The notes under the pieces were generated by a model, which was not told where the DNA came from, did no database searches, and saw only the letters and a program-made list of their open reading frames with translations. The position numbers and the translations under genes were made by a program. From Candidatus Syntrophocurvum alkaliphilum (lineage in GTDB: Bacteria; Bacillota; Syntrophomonadia; Syntrophomonadales; Syntrophomonadaceae): 64,000 nucleotides of DNA. The first letter of the stretch is position 1. Each line of letters starts with the position of its first letter. Positions 52,221 to 60,922 of this stretch are shown piece by piece. The DNA lies in NCBI RefSeq assembly GCF_009734445.1, contig NZ_CP046457.1, positions 372,001 through 436,000 of the forward strand. Reading direction: 5' to 3'.

Positions 52221-53130
52221 TATTGAAACAAACTTACTAGATGCTATAGCTAATATAAAAGACATTCCAGAAGGTGCTTTAAACATAAGAAAAGACGGAC
52301 AAGCCCTTGCTAGAAGTTCATCATCAAATATATCAATAACATCTATGTCGGATAAACCCGGCATGGTTGTAGAGGTGAAATCAGATACAGTAAACGAATC
52401 TGTTCATGTACCAGTTATACTTACTCAACCTGGTTTTCAAGATAAAGTATATAATACATTTATTATAGGAGAAAGAGCAGATGTTAACATAATTGCTGGT
52501 TGTGGTATACATAATCCTAGTCATATGTCATCTAGACATGATGGCATTCATGAAATAATAGTAAAAAAAGATGCCAAAATGAGATATGTGGAAAAGCACT
52601 ATGGTGAAGGTAATGAAAAAGGTAAAAATGTATTAAATCCAACTACAGTTATTACTTTAGAAGAAGGTGCATTTGCCGAGTTAGAAATGGTACAAATTCA
52701 AGGAGTTGATGATACAGTAAGGTCAACAAAAGCTTACGTAAAAGCTAATGCCAGTTTAAAAATAGTTGAAAGACTACTTACTGATGGAACTCAATCTGCT
52801 GAATCAACTATTAATATTTATATTGATGGAAAAAATGGTTCAGCACAAATTATATCAAGGTCGGTTGCTCAAGATGATTCTTATCAAGGTTTTCATGCTT
52901 CACTAATAGGAAAAACTGAGTGTTTAGGACATGTAGAATGCGATGCTATAATAATGGATAATGCAAAAATAAAAGCTGTACCTGAGTTATGGGCAGAAAA
53001 TTCAAATGCAGTTTTAACCCATGAAGCAGCAATTGGAAAAATAGCAGGTGAACAGTTAATTAAGTTAATGTCTCTAGGTTTAACTGAACAAGAGGCAATT
53101 GATACTATAATAAATAGTTTTCTTAAATAA
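52207..53130 (+). CDS. SufB/SufD-like scaffold protein of a minimal Suf system (SmsB)
   Basis: A 307-aa beta-helix protein, shorter than SufB (about 465 aa). The core has VNIIAGCGIHNPSHMSSRHD, GIHEIIVKKDAKMRYVEKHY, VITLEEGAFAELEMVQIQGV and the SufB/D C-terminal block AVLTHEAAIGKIAGEQLIKL followed by MSLGLTEQEAIDTII. It is the membrane-free partner of the ATPase upstream. Cysteines (GCGIHN; TECLGHVECDA) may be cluster ligands. Confidence 0.88.
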   Translation: MKLNNIETNLLDAIANIKDIPEGALNIRKDGQALARSSSSNISITSMSDKPGMVVEVKSDTVNESVHVPVILTQPGFQDKVYNTFIIGERADVNIIAGCGIHNPSHMSSRHDGIHEIIVKKDAKMRYVEKHYGEGNEKGKNVLNPTTVITLEEGAFAELEMVQIQGVDDTVRSTKAYVKANASLKIVERLLTDGTQSAESTINIYIDGKNGSAQIISRSVAQDDSYQGFHASLIGKTECLGHVECDAIIMDNAKIKAVPELWAENSNAVLTHEAAIGKIAGEQLIKLMSLGLTEQEAIDTIINSFLK

Positions 53131-53151
53131 TTATAAGCAAGGTGTAGGTGG

Positions 53152-54054
53152 ATGAATTTAAATCTTTTTAAAACTTATGTAAAAGTTGTTGAAGTTCAAA
53201 ACTTATCAAAAACAGCAGAAGAACTTTCGATTTCGCAGCCTGCAATTACCAAACAAATACAGGCATTAGAAGAGATATATGGTTCTTTATTGTTGGAAAG
53301 GTCGGGAAGAAGGTTAAAAACCACAGAAGCTGGTGAAACACTATATCATTATGCTAGAGAAATAATTAAACTAATAGAAAAAACAGAACTAGCAATGGAA
53401 GATGTTGCTGAAAGCAGGAAAGGTACTTTGTTTTTAGGAGCTAGTACAATACCTGGTCAATATATCTTGCCTCAATTTATAAAAAAATTTAAGGATCAAC
53501 ATCCTAATACTAGTTTAGCTATGGACATTGCAGATACAGAACAAGTTTTTGCTAAAGTTGCAGAACGTGAGCTAGATATAGGAGTAGTAGGAGGTTATAT
53601 TAATAATCGCAAAGTAGATGGCTTTAAATGGATTGAAGATGAATTAGTAGTTATTGTTCCTAATAATCATTATCTAAACCAATTCAAAGAGGTTTCGATT
53701 AAAGATTTGTTAAATGAAAAATGGATATTTCGTGAAAAAGGTTCTGGTACTAGAAAGGCTATTGAGGAATCACTATCAAAATTTGCGATTAAAAAAGATA
53801 ATTTACAAATACTTATGGAAGCTGGGAGCACAGAGGCTGTACTCGCAATGGTGGAATCAGAAATGGGGATTTCAATAATTTCTAAGTGGGCAATAAACAA
53901 AAAAGAGTCTCACAGTAAAATTAAAAGCATAAAACTTACAGAGCCTCAATTTAAAAGATTTTTTTATGTTATATATCCCAAACAAAAAAGCCGACGAAAA
54001 TCAGTTGCTAACTTTATTGAATTTATTAAAAAACATAAAGTAAAAAAGGCTTAG
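53152..54054 (+). CDS. LysR family transcription regulator (CysB/CysL-like)
   Basis: A 300-aa LysR regulator: winged helix (about 1-60; LSKTAEELSISQPAITKQIQ) and periplasmic-binding-protein-like effector domain (about 90-295; GTLFLGASTIPGQYILPQFI, ELDIGVVGG, EKGSGTRKAIEESL). GSGTRKAIE is typical of the sulfur- and selenium-related CysL/YeiE branch. It begins 21 bases after smsB, so it may be co-transcribed with smsCB or control sulfur supply; inferred. Confidence 0.88.
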   Translation: MNLNLFKTYVKVVEVQNLSKTAEELSISQPAITKQIQALEEIYGSLLLERSGRRLKTTEAGETLYHYAREIIKLIEKTELAMEDVAESRKGTLFLGASTIPGQYILPQFIKKFKDQHPNTSLAMDIADTEQVFAKVAERELDIGVVGGYINNRKVDGFKWIEDELVVIVPNNHYLNQFKEVSIKDLLNEKWIFREKGSGTRKAIEESLSKFAIKKDNLQILMEAGSTEAVLAMVESEMGISIISKWAINKKESHSKIKSIKLTEPQFKRFFYVIYPKQKSRRKSVANFIEFIKKHKVKKA

Positions 54055-54075
54055 TTTGCTACTAAGCTTTTTTTT
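54046..54075 (+). terminator. terminator of smsCB-lysR
   Basis: GGCTTAGTttgctACTAAGCTTTTTTTT; the 5' arm includes the lysR stop. Confidence 0.82.
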
Positions 54076-54183
54076 ATTTATTAAAAAAAATTAGCAATAA
54101 TAGTTTTTTTTAATAAATTATTTGTATATAATTAATCTGTTATTTAAAAATAATAATTAATGATGTCTGGGGGTGCAATTAAT

Positions 54184-54642
54184 ATGTTACCTTTACCCAA
54201 AAAGTATTTTATTACTGCAGCGGCTGCAGAGGGAGAAACTGAACTTACGGCATTTGACGGAGCATTACTCAAAGCTAGGGTTGGAAACACTAATTTACTT
54301 AGAGTAAGTAGTATCCTTCCTCCAGGATGTGAATATGAACCTGATTTAGTGGTTCCTCCGGGATCGTTACTTCCTGTTGCATATGGGGAGATTACAAGCA
54401 GTACCAAAGATGAAATAATTTCTGCTGCAGTTGCTGTCGGAATTAAGCATGGAAGTTTTGGTGTAATTATGGAGTTTTCAGGTAGATGCAGTAAAGAAGA
54501 ATCAGAAAAAGAAGTCACTAAAATGGTGGAAGAAGCCTTCAAAATCAGAGAAATGGAATTAGACGAAATAAAAATTGCTTCAGTTGAACATAAAGTTAAA
54601 AACATTGCCTGTGCATTTGCAGCAGTTCCACTATGGTATTAA
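54184..54642 (+). CDS. pdaD: pyruvoyl-dependent arginine decarboxylase
   Basis: Makes agmatine from arginine. ATG 54184 follows GGGGGTG; ATG 54160 is before it. 152 aa (MLPLPKKYFITAAAAEGETE). The self-cleavage site is the Ser-Ser of VSSILPPG, which creates the pyruvoyl group. Further family text: DLVVPPGSLLPVAYGEITS, SFGVIMEFSGRCSKEESEKE, and the end ACAFAAVPLWY. First gene of the polyamine operon. Confidence 0.93.
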   Translation: MLPLPKKYFITAAAAEGETELTAFDGALLKARVGNTNLLRVSSILPPGCEYEPDLVVPPGSLLPVAYGEITSSTKDEIISAAVAVGIKHGSFGVIMEFSGRCSKEESEKEVTKMVEEAFKIREMELDEIKIASVEHKVKNIACAFAAVPLWY

Positions 54643-54661
54643 TTAAAAGGAGGACTAAAAG

Positions 54662-55483
54662 ATGGATTTGTGGGTAACTGAGTATCAAACCCCTTCATTA
54701 GGTTTCTCCTGTAAAATTAGTGAAACTTTAAGGGTTGAACAAACAAAATATCAACATTTAGCAGTAGTTAATACAGATCAATTTGGTAAAATGCTATTAT
54801 TAGATGGCATGATACAAACAACTGAAGTAGATGAATTTGTTTATCATGAAATGATAACAATGGTTGCTATTAATTCCCATCCTAATCCTAAAAATGTATT
54901 AATAATTGGTGGAGGGGATGGAGGTACATTAAGAGAGGTTGTTCATCATCCTTTAGTTGAAAATGGAACATTAGTTGAAATAGATGATCGAGTAATACAA
55001 GCTTCAAAAGATTTTTTTCCACAACTAAGTTTATCTTTTAATAATCCAAAAGCTAATGTTATTGTTGATGATGGAATAAAATTTGTAAAACAGCATAAGG
55101 ATAAATTTGATGTTGTTATTATAGATTCTACTGAACCAGTTGGTCCTGCTATTCAACTTTTTTCAAAAGAATTTTATACAGATGTTTATAATTGCTTAAA
55201 AGCAGATGGTATAATAATTGCACAAAGTGAATCACCATTTTTTAATAAAGACGTTATTAAAATGGCTTATTCAGGTATTAATAATGTCTTTAATACAACC
55301 AAACTATACTTAGCGAGTATTCCAACTTATCCAAGTGGTTTATGGTCATTTACTATTGGATCTAAAAAACATGATCCTGAAAAAGTTGTGTTTTCTGGTG
55401 ATTTAGACTTAAAATACTACACGTCAGCTATACATCAAGCTGCATTTATGCTACCTAATTTTGTTAAAAATATTATTACTTAA
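54662..55483 (+). CDS. speE: spermidine synthase
   Basis: Transfers aminopropyl from decarboxylated SAM to putrescine. 273 aa. Substrate site LLLDGMIQTTEVDEFVYHEM, SAM-type loop VLIIGGGDGGTLREVVHHPL, the acidic VEIDDRVIQASKDFF, and the catalytic region VVIIDSTEPVGPAIQLFSKE (Asp of DSTEPVGP). Length normal. No speD is in the window, so the donor must come from a gene elsewhere, or the enzyme uses another donor. Confidence 0.95.
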   Translation: MDLWVTEYQTPSLGFSCKISETLRVEQTKYQHLAVVNTDQFGKMLLLDGMIQTTEVDEFVYHEMITMVAINSHPNPKNVLIIGGGDGGTLREVVHHPLVENGTLVEIDDRVIQASKDFFPQLSLSFNNPKANVIVDDGIKFVKQHKDKFDVVIIDSTEPVGPAIQLFSKEFYTDVYNCLKADGIIIAQSESPFFNKDVIKMAYSGINNVFNTTKLYLASIPTYPSGLWSFTIGSKKHDPEKVVFSGDLDLKYYTSAIHQAAFMLPNFVKNIIT

Positions 55484-55493
55484 GAGTGGTTAT

Positions 55494-56354
55494 ATGAATA
55501 AAATTATAAATTTAATAGAACAAAAAGCTCTTTTTTTAGGGGCAAGCAAAGAATTTGAAAAATGTGAAAAAGTTATCGTAGGTTTACCTATGGATGCTAC
55601 AACTAGCTTTAGGCCCGGTACTAGGTTGGCTCCTTACAGAGTTAGAGAGGTATCAGAAGGTATTGAAGAATATAGTGTATACTTAGATAAATCTCTAGAA
55701 GAAATTAATTACTACGATGTAGGAGATTTAATTATACCTTTTGGTAATATTGCTGAATCATTAAACAGAATGGAACTAGTTACAGAGGAATTACTTAATT
55801 TAGGTAAAAAAGTTTATGCTATTGGTGGAGAACATCTTGTAACACTAGCACTTATTAAAGCTTATACACAATTTTATAATAATCTTGTGGTTATACAATT
55901 TGATGCTCATGCTGATTTGCGAGAAGATTACCTGGGGGAAAGTATGTCCCATGCTACAGTTATGCGAAAAATAGTTGATTTAATACCAGAAAAAAACTTA
56001 TACCAGTTAGGAATTCGATCTGGAACTAAAGAAGAATTTGAATATGCTAGGGAAAATACTAATTTATACTTAGATACTCTACCTAACGTGGATGAACTTA
56101 AGGCAAAGATAGGGAATAAGCCTGTATATATAACTGTTGATATTGATTTTTTAGATCCTGCTTTTGCTCCAGGTACTGGTACTCCAGAAGCGGCAGGATT
56201 TACTTCACGAGAACTTTTACAAATATTACGCGATCTAAATTGTTTAAATATAGTAGGTTTTGATTTAGTTGAAATTTCACCACCATTCGAAAAAGGTGAT
56301 AATACCTCAATATTAGGTGCAAAAATATTAAGGGAGGCATTACTAGCTTATTAA
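55494..56354 (+). CDS. speB: agmatinase (ureohydrolase family)
   Basis: Turns agmatine into putrescine and urea. ATG 55494 comes after AAGAGTGG and 10 bases after speE; the ATG at 55461 lies in speE. 286 aa. Mn ligands are in GGEHLVTLAL (His), VVIQFDAHADLRED, and TVDIDFLDPAFAPGTGTPEA (Asp pair); EISPPFEKGDNTS ends the motif set. The pdaD, speE, speB order means the operon covers arginine to spermidine except SpeD. Confidence 0.94.
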   Translation: MNKIINLIEQKALFLGASKEFEKCEKVIVGLPMDATTSFRPGTRLAPYRVREVSEGIEEYSVYLDKSLEEINYYDVGDLIIPFGNIAESLNRMELVTEELLNLGKKVYAIGGEHLVTLALIKAYTQFYNNLVVIQFDAHADLREDYLGESMSHATVMRKIVDLIPEKNLYQLGIRSGTKEEFEYARENTNLYLDTLPNVDELKAKIGNKPVYITVDIDFLDPAFAPGTGTPEAAGFTSRELLQILRDLNCLNIVGFDLVEISPPFEKGDNTSILGAKILREALLAY

Positions 56355-56393
56355 AAACGAATTAAATGTTAAACACATAGAAATAACAGGAGT

Positions 56394-56432
56394 AAAGATA
56401 GTAAGGATTGAATAATCCATACTATCTTTTTT
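56394..56432 (+). terminator. terminator of pdaD-speE-speB
   Basis: AAAGATAGTA pairs with TACTATCTTT, with an inner GGATT/AATCC hairpin, followed by TTT. Confidence 0.85.
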
Positions 56433-56472
56433 AATTGCAGCTTTTTGCCTTGGAAATACAATTAGTTATTAT

Positions 56473-56901
56473 CTAATAACTAATTAAACTATAAGGGTAT
56501 AATAATATTCTATTATCTGAAATTTTTTTATATTTAACATAATCAGATAATGAAGAAAAAACATTTTCATAATATTCTAAACTAGCATCAACATCTGTGT
56601 CTGGGATTATTTCTGCAATCCATACCGAAACCTCCATCCAGTTTAAAAGCTTTAGTTCTTCTAATCCATCTTCTAGGAAAGATATTTCTGATATAGGTAT
56701 TGAGAAAGGTCCATCTGCTTTGCTTTTAATATGACTTTCTAGTAATGCAATAAACTCTTGAAGTTTACTTTCTTTTTCTTCATTAATTACATATTGAAAT
56801 AGAATATCATATAAATTTTGAGCAAGTCTAATAGATGTAACTGTAGGTAAAGCTAAATGAGTTTCCTTTCTAATAAATTTAATGCCAAAGTTTTCTACCA
56901 A
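56473..56901 (-). CDS. protein of unknown function, 142 aa
   Basis: Minus-strand gene, probable TTG start at 56901 after AAGAGGAGTG (about 10 bases). Soluble, mostly helical and acidic (EEKESKLQEFIALLESHIKS; LEELKLLNWMEVSVWIAEII; YYENVFSSLSDYVKYKKI). No motif or membrane segment is recognised. It converges with the polyamine operon and has no partner gene on its strand. Confidence 0.65.
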   Translation of the reverse strand: MVENFGIKFIRKETHLALPTVTSIRLAQNLYDILFQYVINEEKESKLQEFIALLESHIKSKADGPFSIPISEISFLEDGLEELKLLNWMEVSVWIAEIIPDTDVDASLEYYENVFSSLSDYVKYKKISDNRILLYPYSLISY

Positions 56902-57340
56902 GGCTAATCACTCCTCTTAAAAAAGTTATTATTTAAGCATATATGATTAGAATTTTATAGACAAGCTTCTTATGGTTAATATAGAAATAATTTTAATTTT
57001 TTTACCCTAGAAAAAGCAAGTCCTAGTGTAAAGGTCCTTAACAAAAATGTTGTTTTGTAAATTACATTTAATAACTACAAAAACTTAAGGATGCAGTAAA
57101 ATTATTTAAATAATTTAGTTTATTTATGTAGCTTTAACTTTATTTTAATTATTTAGAAGAAATTAAGACTATTTTGGAGATTATTTACTATGAGCAACTT
57201 ATTAAGGTTCAAAATTGGATTTAAAGGTTAATATTGCTTTTAAATCTTTTTGTGTTCCTTTTAAAATTAAAGCTATAATTAAGATTATAATTAAGATTAT
57301 AATTAAATAGCCTCCTATGATGTCTATAATAACATTCTTT
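56902..57340. other. intergenic region before the c-di-AMP riboswitch
   Basis: AT-rich, no supported gene. It includes TTAAGATTATAA-like short tandem units (57277-57305) and presumably the promoter of the betaine operon. A minus-strand frame here runs through the riboswitch and is rejected. Confidence 0.5.
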
Positions 57341-57446
57341 ATGCTTAATCCTAGTATAGGAACGGGGGATCCAAATTTTTTGGGGTGAATCCAAATATTG
57401 GTAGGGCTCCCTAGCCCGAACCCGACAGCTAACCTCGTAAGCAATT
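57341..57446 (+). ncRNA. c-di-AMP riboswitch (ydaO/yuaA class)
   Basis: The text follows the ydaO aptamer closely: ATGCTTAATCCTA, GGAACGGGGGATCC, TTTTTGGGGTGAATCC, GGTAGGGCTCCCTAGCCCG, AACCCGACAGCTAACCTCGT and TAAGCAATT. The ends ATGCTTA and TAAGCA(A)T form P1. The class turns genes off when c-di-AMP is bound. A possible expression platform is TTAAGGGGGA (57446) pairing with TCCCCACTTAA (57536), followed by a T-rich stretch at 57568. The regulated operon is the betaine transporter downstream. Confidence 0.88.
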
Positions 57447-57644
57447 AAGGGGGAATGGATTAATAGAGTTTTTTATATGCATTTCAAATATTACATATAA
57501 TGCCTATTTTGAAGGATAGTACAAACATCCTAAATCCCCACTTAAAGTAACCTCAAAATATAACATTTTTTTTATAATTTTTAAAAAAATTATATGCTAT
57601 ATGGGCATGCTATATAGTATCAATATTTGTTAAGGATGATGATA

Positions 57645-58841
57645 ATGGATAAAATTATAGTTAATAATTTAACAAAAGTTTATGGCAATAATCCAGAAAA
57701 AGCTTTGAAACTCGTAGATAAAGGTGTAGATAGTGAGGAAATAAAAAAACAAACAAAACAAGTAGTTGGTGCAAGAGATATTAATATATCTGTAGCCCCT
57801 GGCGAGTGTTTTGTGATAATGGGACTTTCGGGTAGCGGAAAATCAACTCTAATAAGATGTATAAATTGTATTATAAGGCCAACAGCAGGAGATATTATTA
57901 TTGATGGTGATGATATTACCAAGGTTGATTCCAAGAAACTAACTGAAATACGTAGGACGAAAATGTCCATGGTATTTCAAAGATTTGCATTATTGCCTCA
58001 TCGAACAATATTGGATAACGTTGTTTATGGACTTGAAGTTCAGGATGCTCCAAAAGATGAAAGAATTAAACAAGCATTAAGATCAATTGAAATGGTAGGA
58101 TTAAAAGGATGGGAAGATTATTATCCACATAATCTAAGTGGTGGTATGCAACAAAGAGTTGGTATAGCTCGAGCATTAGCCACAGATCCTGATATTTTGT
58201 TAATGGACGAGCCTTTCAGTGCACTTGATCCATTAATTAGACAAGAAATGCAGGATGAATTAATAGAAATTCAAAAAAAATTACAAAAAACAATAGTATT
58301 TATAACGCATGATTTAGATGAAGCTCTAAAACTTGGTGATCGTATAGCTTTAATGAAAGATGGAAAAATTGTGCAAATGGGTCTTCCCGAAGATATATTA
58401 CTTTCACCGGCAACTGAATATGTTGCTAGATTCGTTGAAAATGTTAATCGTTCTAAAGCATTAAATGCTTCATCTGTAATGGTTAAACCTCGTAGTGTGA
58501 TTGGATCAAAAGATGGCCCTAGAACGGCATTGCGAGTAATGGAGAAAAACGGAATATCATCTGTTTTTGTTACCGATCGCAAAGGAAAATTAGAAGGTTT
58601 TATTACAGCAGACGCAGCTTATGAAGCTGCTGAACAGGGAGCTAAAACCCTTGATTCATTTATTGAAAAGGATGTCCCTGTTACAGACTTGGAAACTCCT
58701 TTATCCGAATTACTAGACGTTTTAGCACATACTAAAATACCTGTGGCAGTAGTGGATGAAGAAAAAAATTTAAAAGGAATCTTAGTAAGAGGTTCGGTAA
58801 TAGCTGGAATAGCTGGTGAAAGGAGTGATGAAGATGAGTAG
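57645..58841 (+). CDS. proV: glycine betaine/proline ABC transporter ATPase (ProV/OpuAA)
   Basis: A 398-aa ATPase from ATG 57645 (MDKIIVNNLTKVYGNNPEKA). Walker A GLSGSGKSTLIRCIN, signature LSGGMQQRVGIARALATDPD, Walker B ILLMDEPFSALDPLIRQE, H-loop VFITHDLDEAL. The C-terminal CBS pair (about 275-395; NGISSVFVTDRKGKLEGFIT, KIPVAVVDEEKNLKGILV) is the ionic-strength sensor of this family. Leader: c-di-AMP riboswitch. It overlaps proW by 8 bases. Confidence 0.95.
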   Translation: MDKIIVNNLTKVYGNNPEKALKLVDKGVDSEEIKKQTKQVVGARDINISVAPGECFVIMGLSGSGKSTLIRCINCIIRPTAGDIIIDGDDITKVDSKKLTEIRRTKMSMVFQRFALLPHRTILDNVVYGLEVQDAPKDERIKQALRSIEMVGLKGWEDYYPHNLSGGMQQRVGIARALATDPDILLMDEPFSALDPLIRQEMQDELIEIQKKLQKTIVFITHDLDEALKLGDRIALMKDGKIVQMGLPEDILLSPATEYVARFVENVNRSKALNASSVMVKPRSVIGSKDGPRTALRVMEKNGISSVFVTDRKGKLEGFITADAAYEAAEQGAKTLDSFIEKDVPVTDLETPLSELLDVLAHTKIPVAVVDEEKNLKGILVRGSVIAGIAGERSDEDE

Positions 58842-59700
58842 AGGTTGGTGGGAAACATTTCAAACAGAAGGAATACCTAGAGTACCAGTAGGTGATTGGA
58901 TAGATGATGGTATTAACTATCTTCAAACAGAATTCGGTACAGCTTTTGATGCTATAGCTGATGGACTAGAATTTATTTTATTATATTTACAACATGGTTT
59001 ATCAGCTATACCACCGATATTGTTTATAATTATTTTTGTACTTATTGCTTGGTATATTGTGGATAAGAAGGTAGCATTGTTTACTGCTTTAGGTCTATAT
59101 TTAATTTATAATATGGGACTTTGGGGTCCGACTATGCAAACTCTAGCAATGGTCGGAACAGCAGTACTTTTATGTATTATTATTGGTGTACCACTGGGAA
59201 TATTGGCAGCAAAAAATCAAACTGCTGAACGTATAATCACACCCATACTTGATTTTATGCAGACATTACCAGCTTTTGTATATCTTTTACCTGCTATATT
59301 CTTTTTTGGACTTGGTGTTGTACCTGCGGTTATAGCTACTCTTATATTTGCTATGCCACCAATAATAAGATTAACTAAATTAGGAATACAACAGGTGCCA
59401 GAAGAACTTAGAGAGTTAGGTAAATCGTTTGGGTCAACATTTTCTCAGATGTTGATTAAAATAGAACTACCGCTGGCAAGGTCAACAATAATGGCCGGAA
59501 TAAATCAATGTATTATGCTATCGTTGTCAATGGTTGTTATAGCTAGTATGATAGGAGCCAGAGGCTTAGGAGGGGAGGTATGGCGAGGAATACAGAGATT
59601 AGACATAGGAACAGGGTTTGAAGCTGGGTTAGCAATTGTTATTGTTGCCATAATTTTAGACAGAATAACTCAAAACTTAGGAAATTCTCAAGAAGAATAA
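58834..59700 (+). CDS. proW: glycine betaine/proline ABC transporter permease (ProW/OpuAB)
   Basis: A 288-aa membrane subunit from ATG 58834, preceded by AAAGGAGTG. A Trp-rich N-terminal tail is followed by about seven helices. The EAA-like loop facing the ATPase is QQVPEELRELGKSFGSTFSQ, then MLIKIELPLARSTIMAGINQ, as in OpuAB/ProW. ASMIGARGLGGEVWRGIQRL is the family C-terminal hallmark. Confidence 0.95.
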   Translation: MSRGWWETFQTEGIPRVPVGDWIDDGINYLQTEFGTAFDAIADGLEFILLYLQHGLSAIPPILFIIIFVLIAWYIVDKKVALFTALGLYLIYNMGLWGPTMQTLAMVGTAVLLCIIIGVPLGILAAKNQTAERIITPILDFMQTLPAFVYLLPAIFFFGLGVVPAVIATLIFAMPPIIRLTKLGIQQVPEELRELGKSFGSTFSQMLIKIELPLARSTIMAGINQCIMLSLSMVVIASMIGARGLGGEVWRGIQRLDIGTGFEAGLAIVIVAIILDRITQNLGNSQEE

Positions 59701-59717
59701 AGGAGGAATGTTAAATT

Positions 59718-60608
59718 ATGATGTTAAAAAAACAAAGTAAATTATTAGCTTTAATAGCCTTAATAATGTTTGCAACTGTAAGTGTTATGGGGTGTGGACC
59801 TGCCGATGATCCGGATGTACCAGATGTGCAAGATGTAACACTTTTATATGTTGAGTGGGATTGTGCAAATGCTACAACTCATATAATGGCTCATATTTTA
59901 GAAAATGAAATAGGTGGATACAATGTTGAGACAATGCCGCTAGCAGCTAGTGCTATGTATACAGGTCTAGCAACTGGTGATGGAGATGCAATGGTAACAG
60001 CTTGGTTACCAGTAACTCATGCTGAATATATGGATCAATATGGTGATCAAATCGAAGACCTTGGACCAGCGATGGAAGGTGCTGTACTAGGCTTAGTAGC
60101 TCCTGAGTATGCAGAGTTTAACTCTATTGAAGAATTACCTGACTATGTTGATGAACTAAATGGTGAAATTGTTGGTATAGATCCTGGTGCTGGAGTAATG
60201 GGTCTAACAGAAGATTTAATAGTTGAATATGGATTAGATGAAGCAGGCTTTGAATTAGTTGAAGGTAGTGATGCTACTATGACAGCTGCATTAGATCGTG
60301 CTATCTCCAATGAAGAACCTGTTGTAGTTACAGGATGGGCACCACACTGGAAGTTTGGTTCATATGACTTAAAAATCTTAGAAGATCCAAAGCTTATATT
60401 AGGTGAAGAAGAAACAATTAACAACCTTGTTAGACAAGGATTACAAGAAGATTTACCAGAAGTATATGAATTATTAAGTAATCATTATTGGACTCCAGAT
60501 GATTTAGGAGATGCTATGGTAATGGTTGAGGAAATGGGTGATACCCAAGCAGCTGCAGAACAATGGGTAGCTGAAAATCAAGACTTAGTAAACCAGTGGT
60601 TACCATAA
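59718..60608 (+). CDS. proX: glycine betaine binding lipoprotein, ProX-like half order
   Basis: A 296-aa lipoprotein with lipobox SVMGCGP (Cys about 26). The first half (about 38-145) has LLYVEWDCANATTHIMAHIL, TGLATGDGDAMVTAWLP and SIEEL; the second (about 150-296) has EIVGIDPGAGVMGLTEDL, VVTGWAPHWKFGSYDLKILE and the ending AAAEQWVAENQDLVNQWLP. The Trp residues in VEW, TAW and TGW match the aromatic betaine cage of OpuAC, though OpuAC itself has the halves reversed. The 17-base gap to proW completes the operon. Confidence 0.92.
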   Translation: MMLKKQSKLLALIALIMFATVSVMGCGPADDPDVPDVQDVTLLYVEWDCANATTHIMAHILENEIGGYNVETMPLAASAMYTGLATGDGDAMVTAWLPVTHAEYMDQYGDQIEDLGPAMEGAVLGLVAPEYAEFNSIEELPDYVDELNGEIVGIDPGAGVMGLTEDLIVEYGLDEAGFELVEGSDATMTAALDRAISNEEPVVVTGWAPHWKFGSYDLKILEDPKLILGEEETINNLVRQGLQEDLPEVYELLSNHYWTPDDLGDAMVMVEEMGDTQAAAEQWVAENQDLVNQWLP

Positions 60609-60632
60609 GTTTGCAAATATAATAATATTTAT

Positions 60633-60663
60633 AAAACCCTACCACTATGAGGTAGGGTTTTTA
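60633..60663 (+). terminator. terminator of proVWX operon
   Basis: AAAACCCTACC actatga GGTAGGGTTTTT. Confidence 0.88.
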
Positions 60664-60922
60664 TTTAATTGTAAGTTGAAATTAATTAGTTTATTTTACT
60701 ATATTTTGCGTGTGTGTTCAGTTAGGGTATATTTTTATTAAGTGATTATTTTATATGTTATACATTCAATTAAATTTCTACGACAAATTATTTAGTTTAT
60801 TTCTATTACCCTCTGTATTAAATATTATTACTATACAAAAATTTATGTTTGTTATAGTGTTATAACTTATATAAGTATGTAAAAAAGAGGATTTCTAAAA
60901 AAATAAAGAGGGAGGGTTTCTA
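60664..60922. other. intergenic region with likely promoter of the second binding protein
   Basis: AT-rich, no gene supported. GTTATAGTGTTATAAC (60852-60867) is a near palindrome near the expected promoter and could be an operator. AGAGGGAGG before ATG 60923 is the ribosome site. Confidence 0.45.

Noticed and set aside
57202-57444. Minus-strand frame of 80 codons
   Set aside because: It is antisense to the c-di-AMP riboswitch and its hydrophobic stretch comes from short AT-rich tandem units; no ribosome site.
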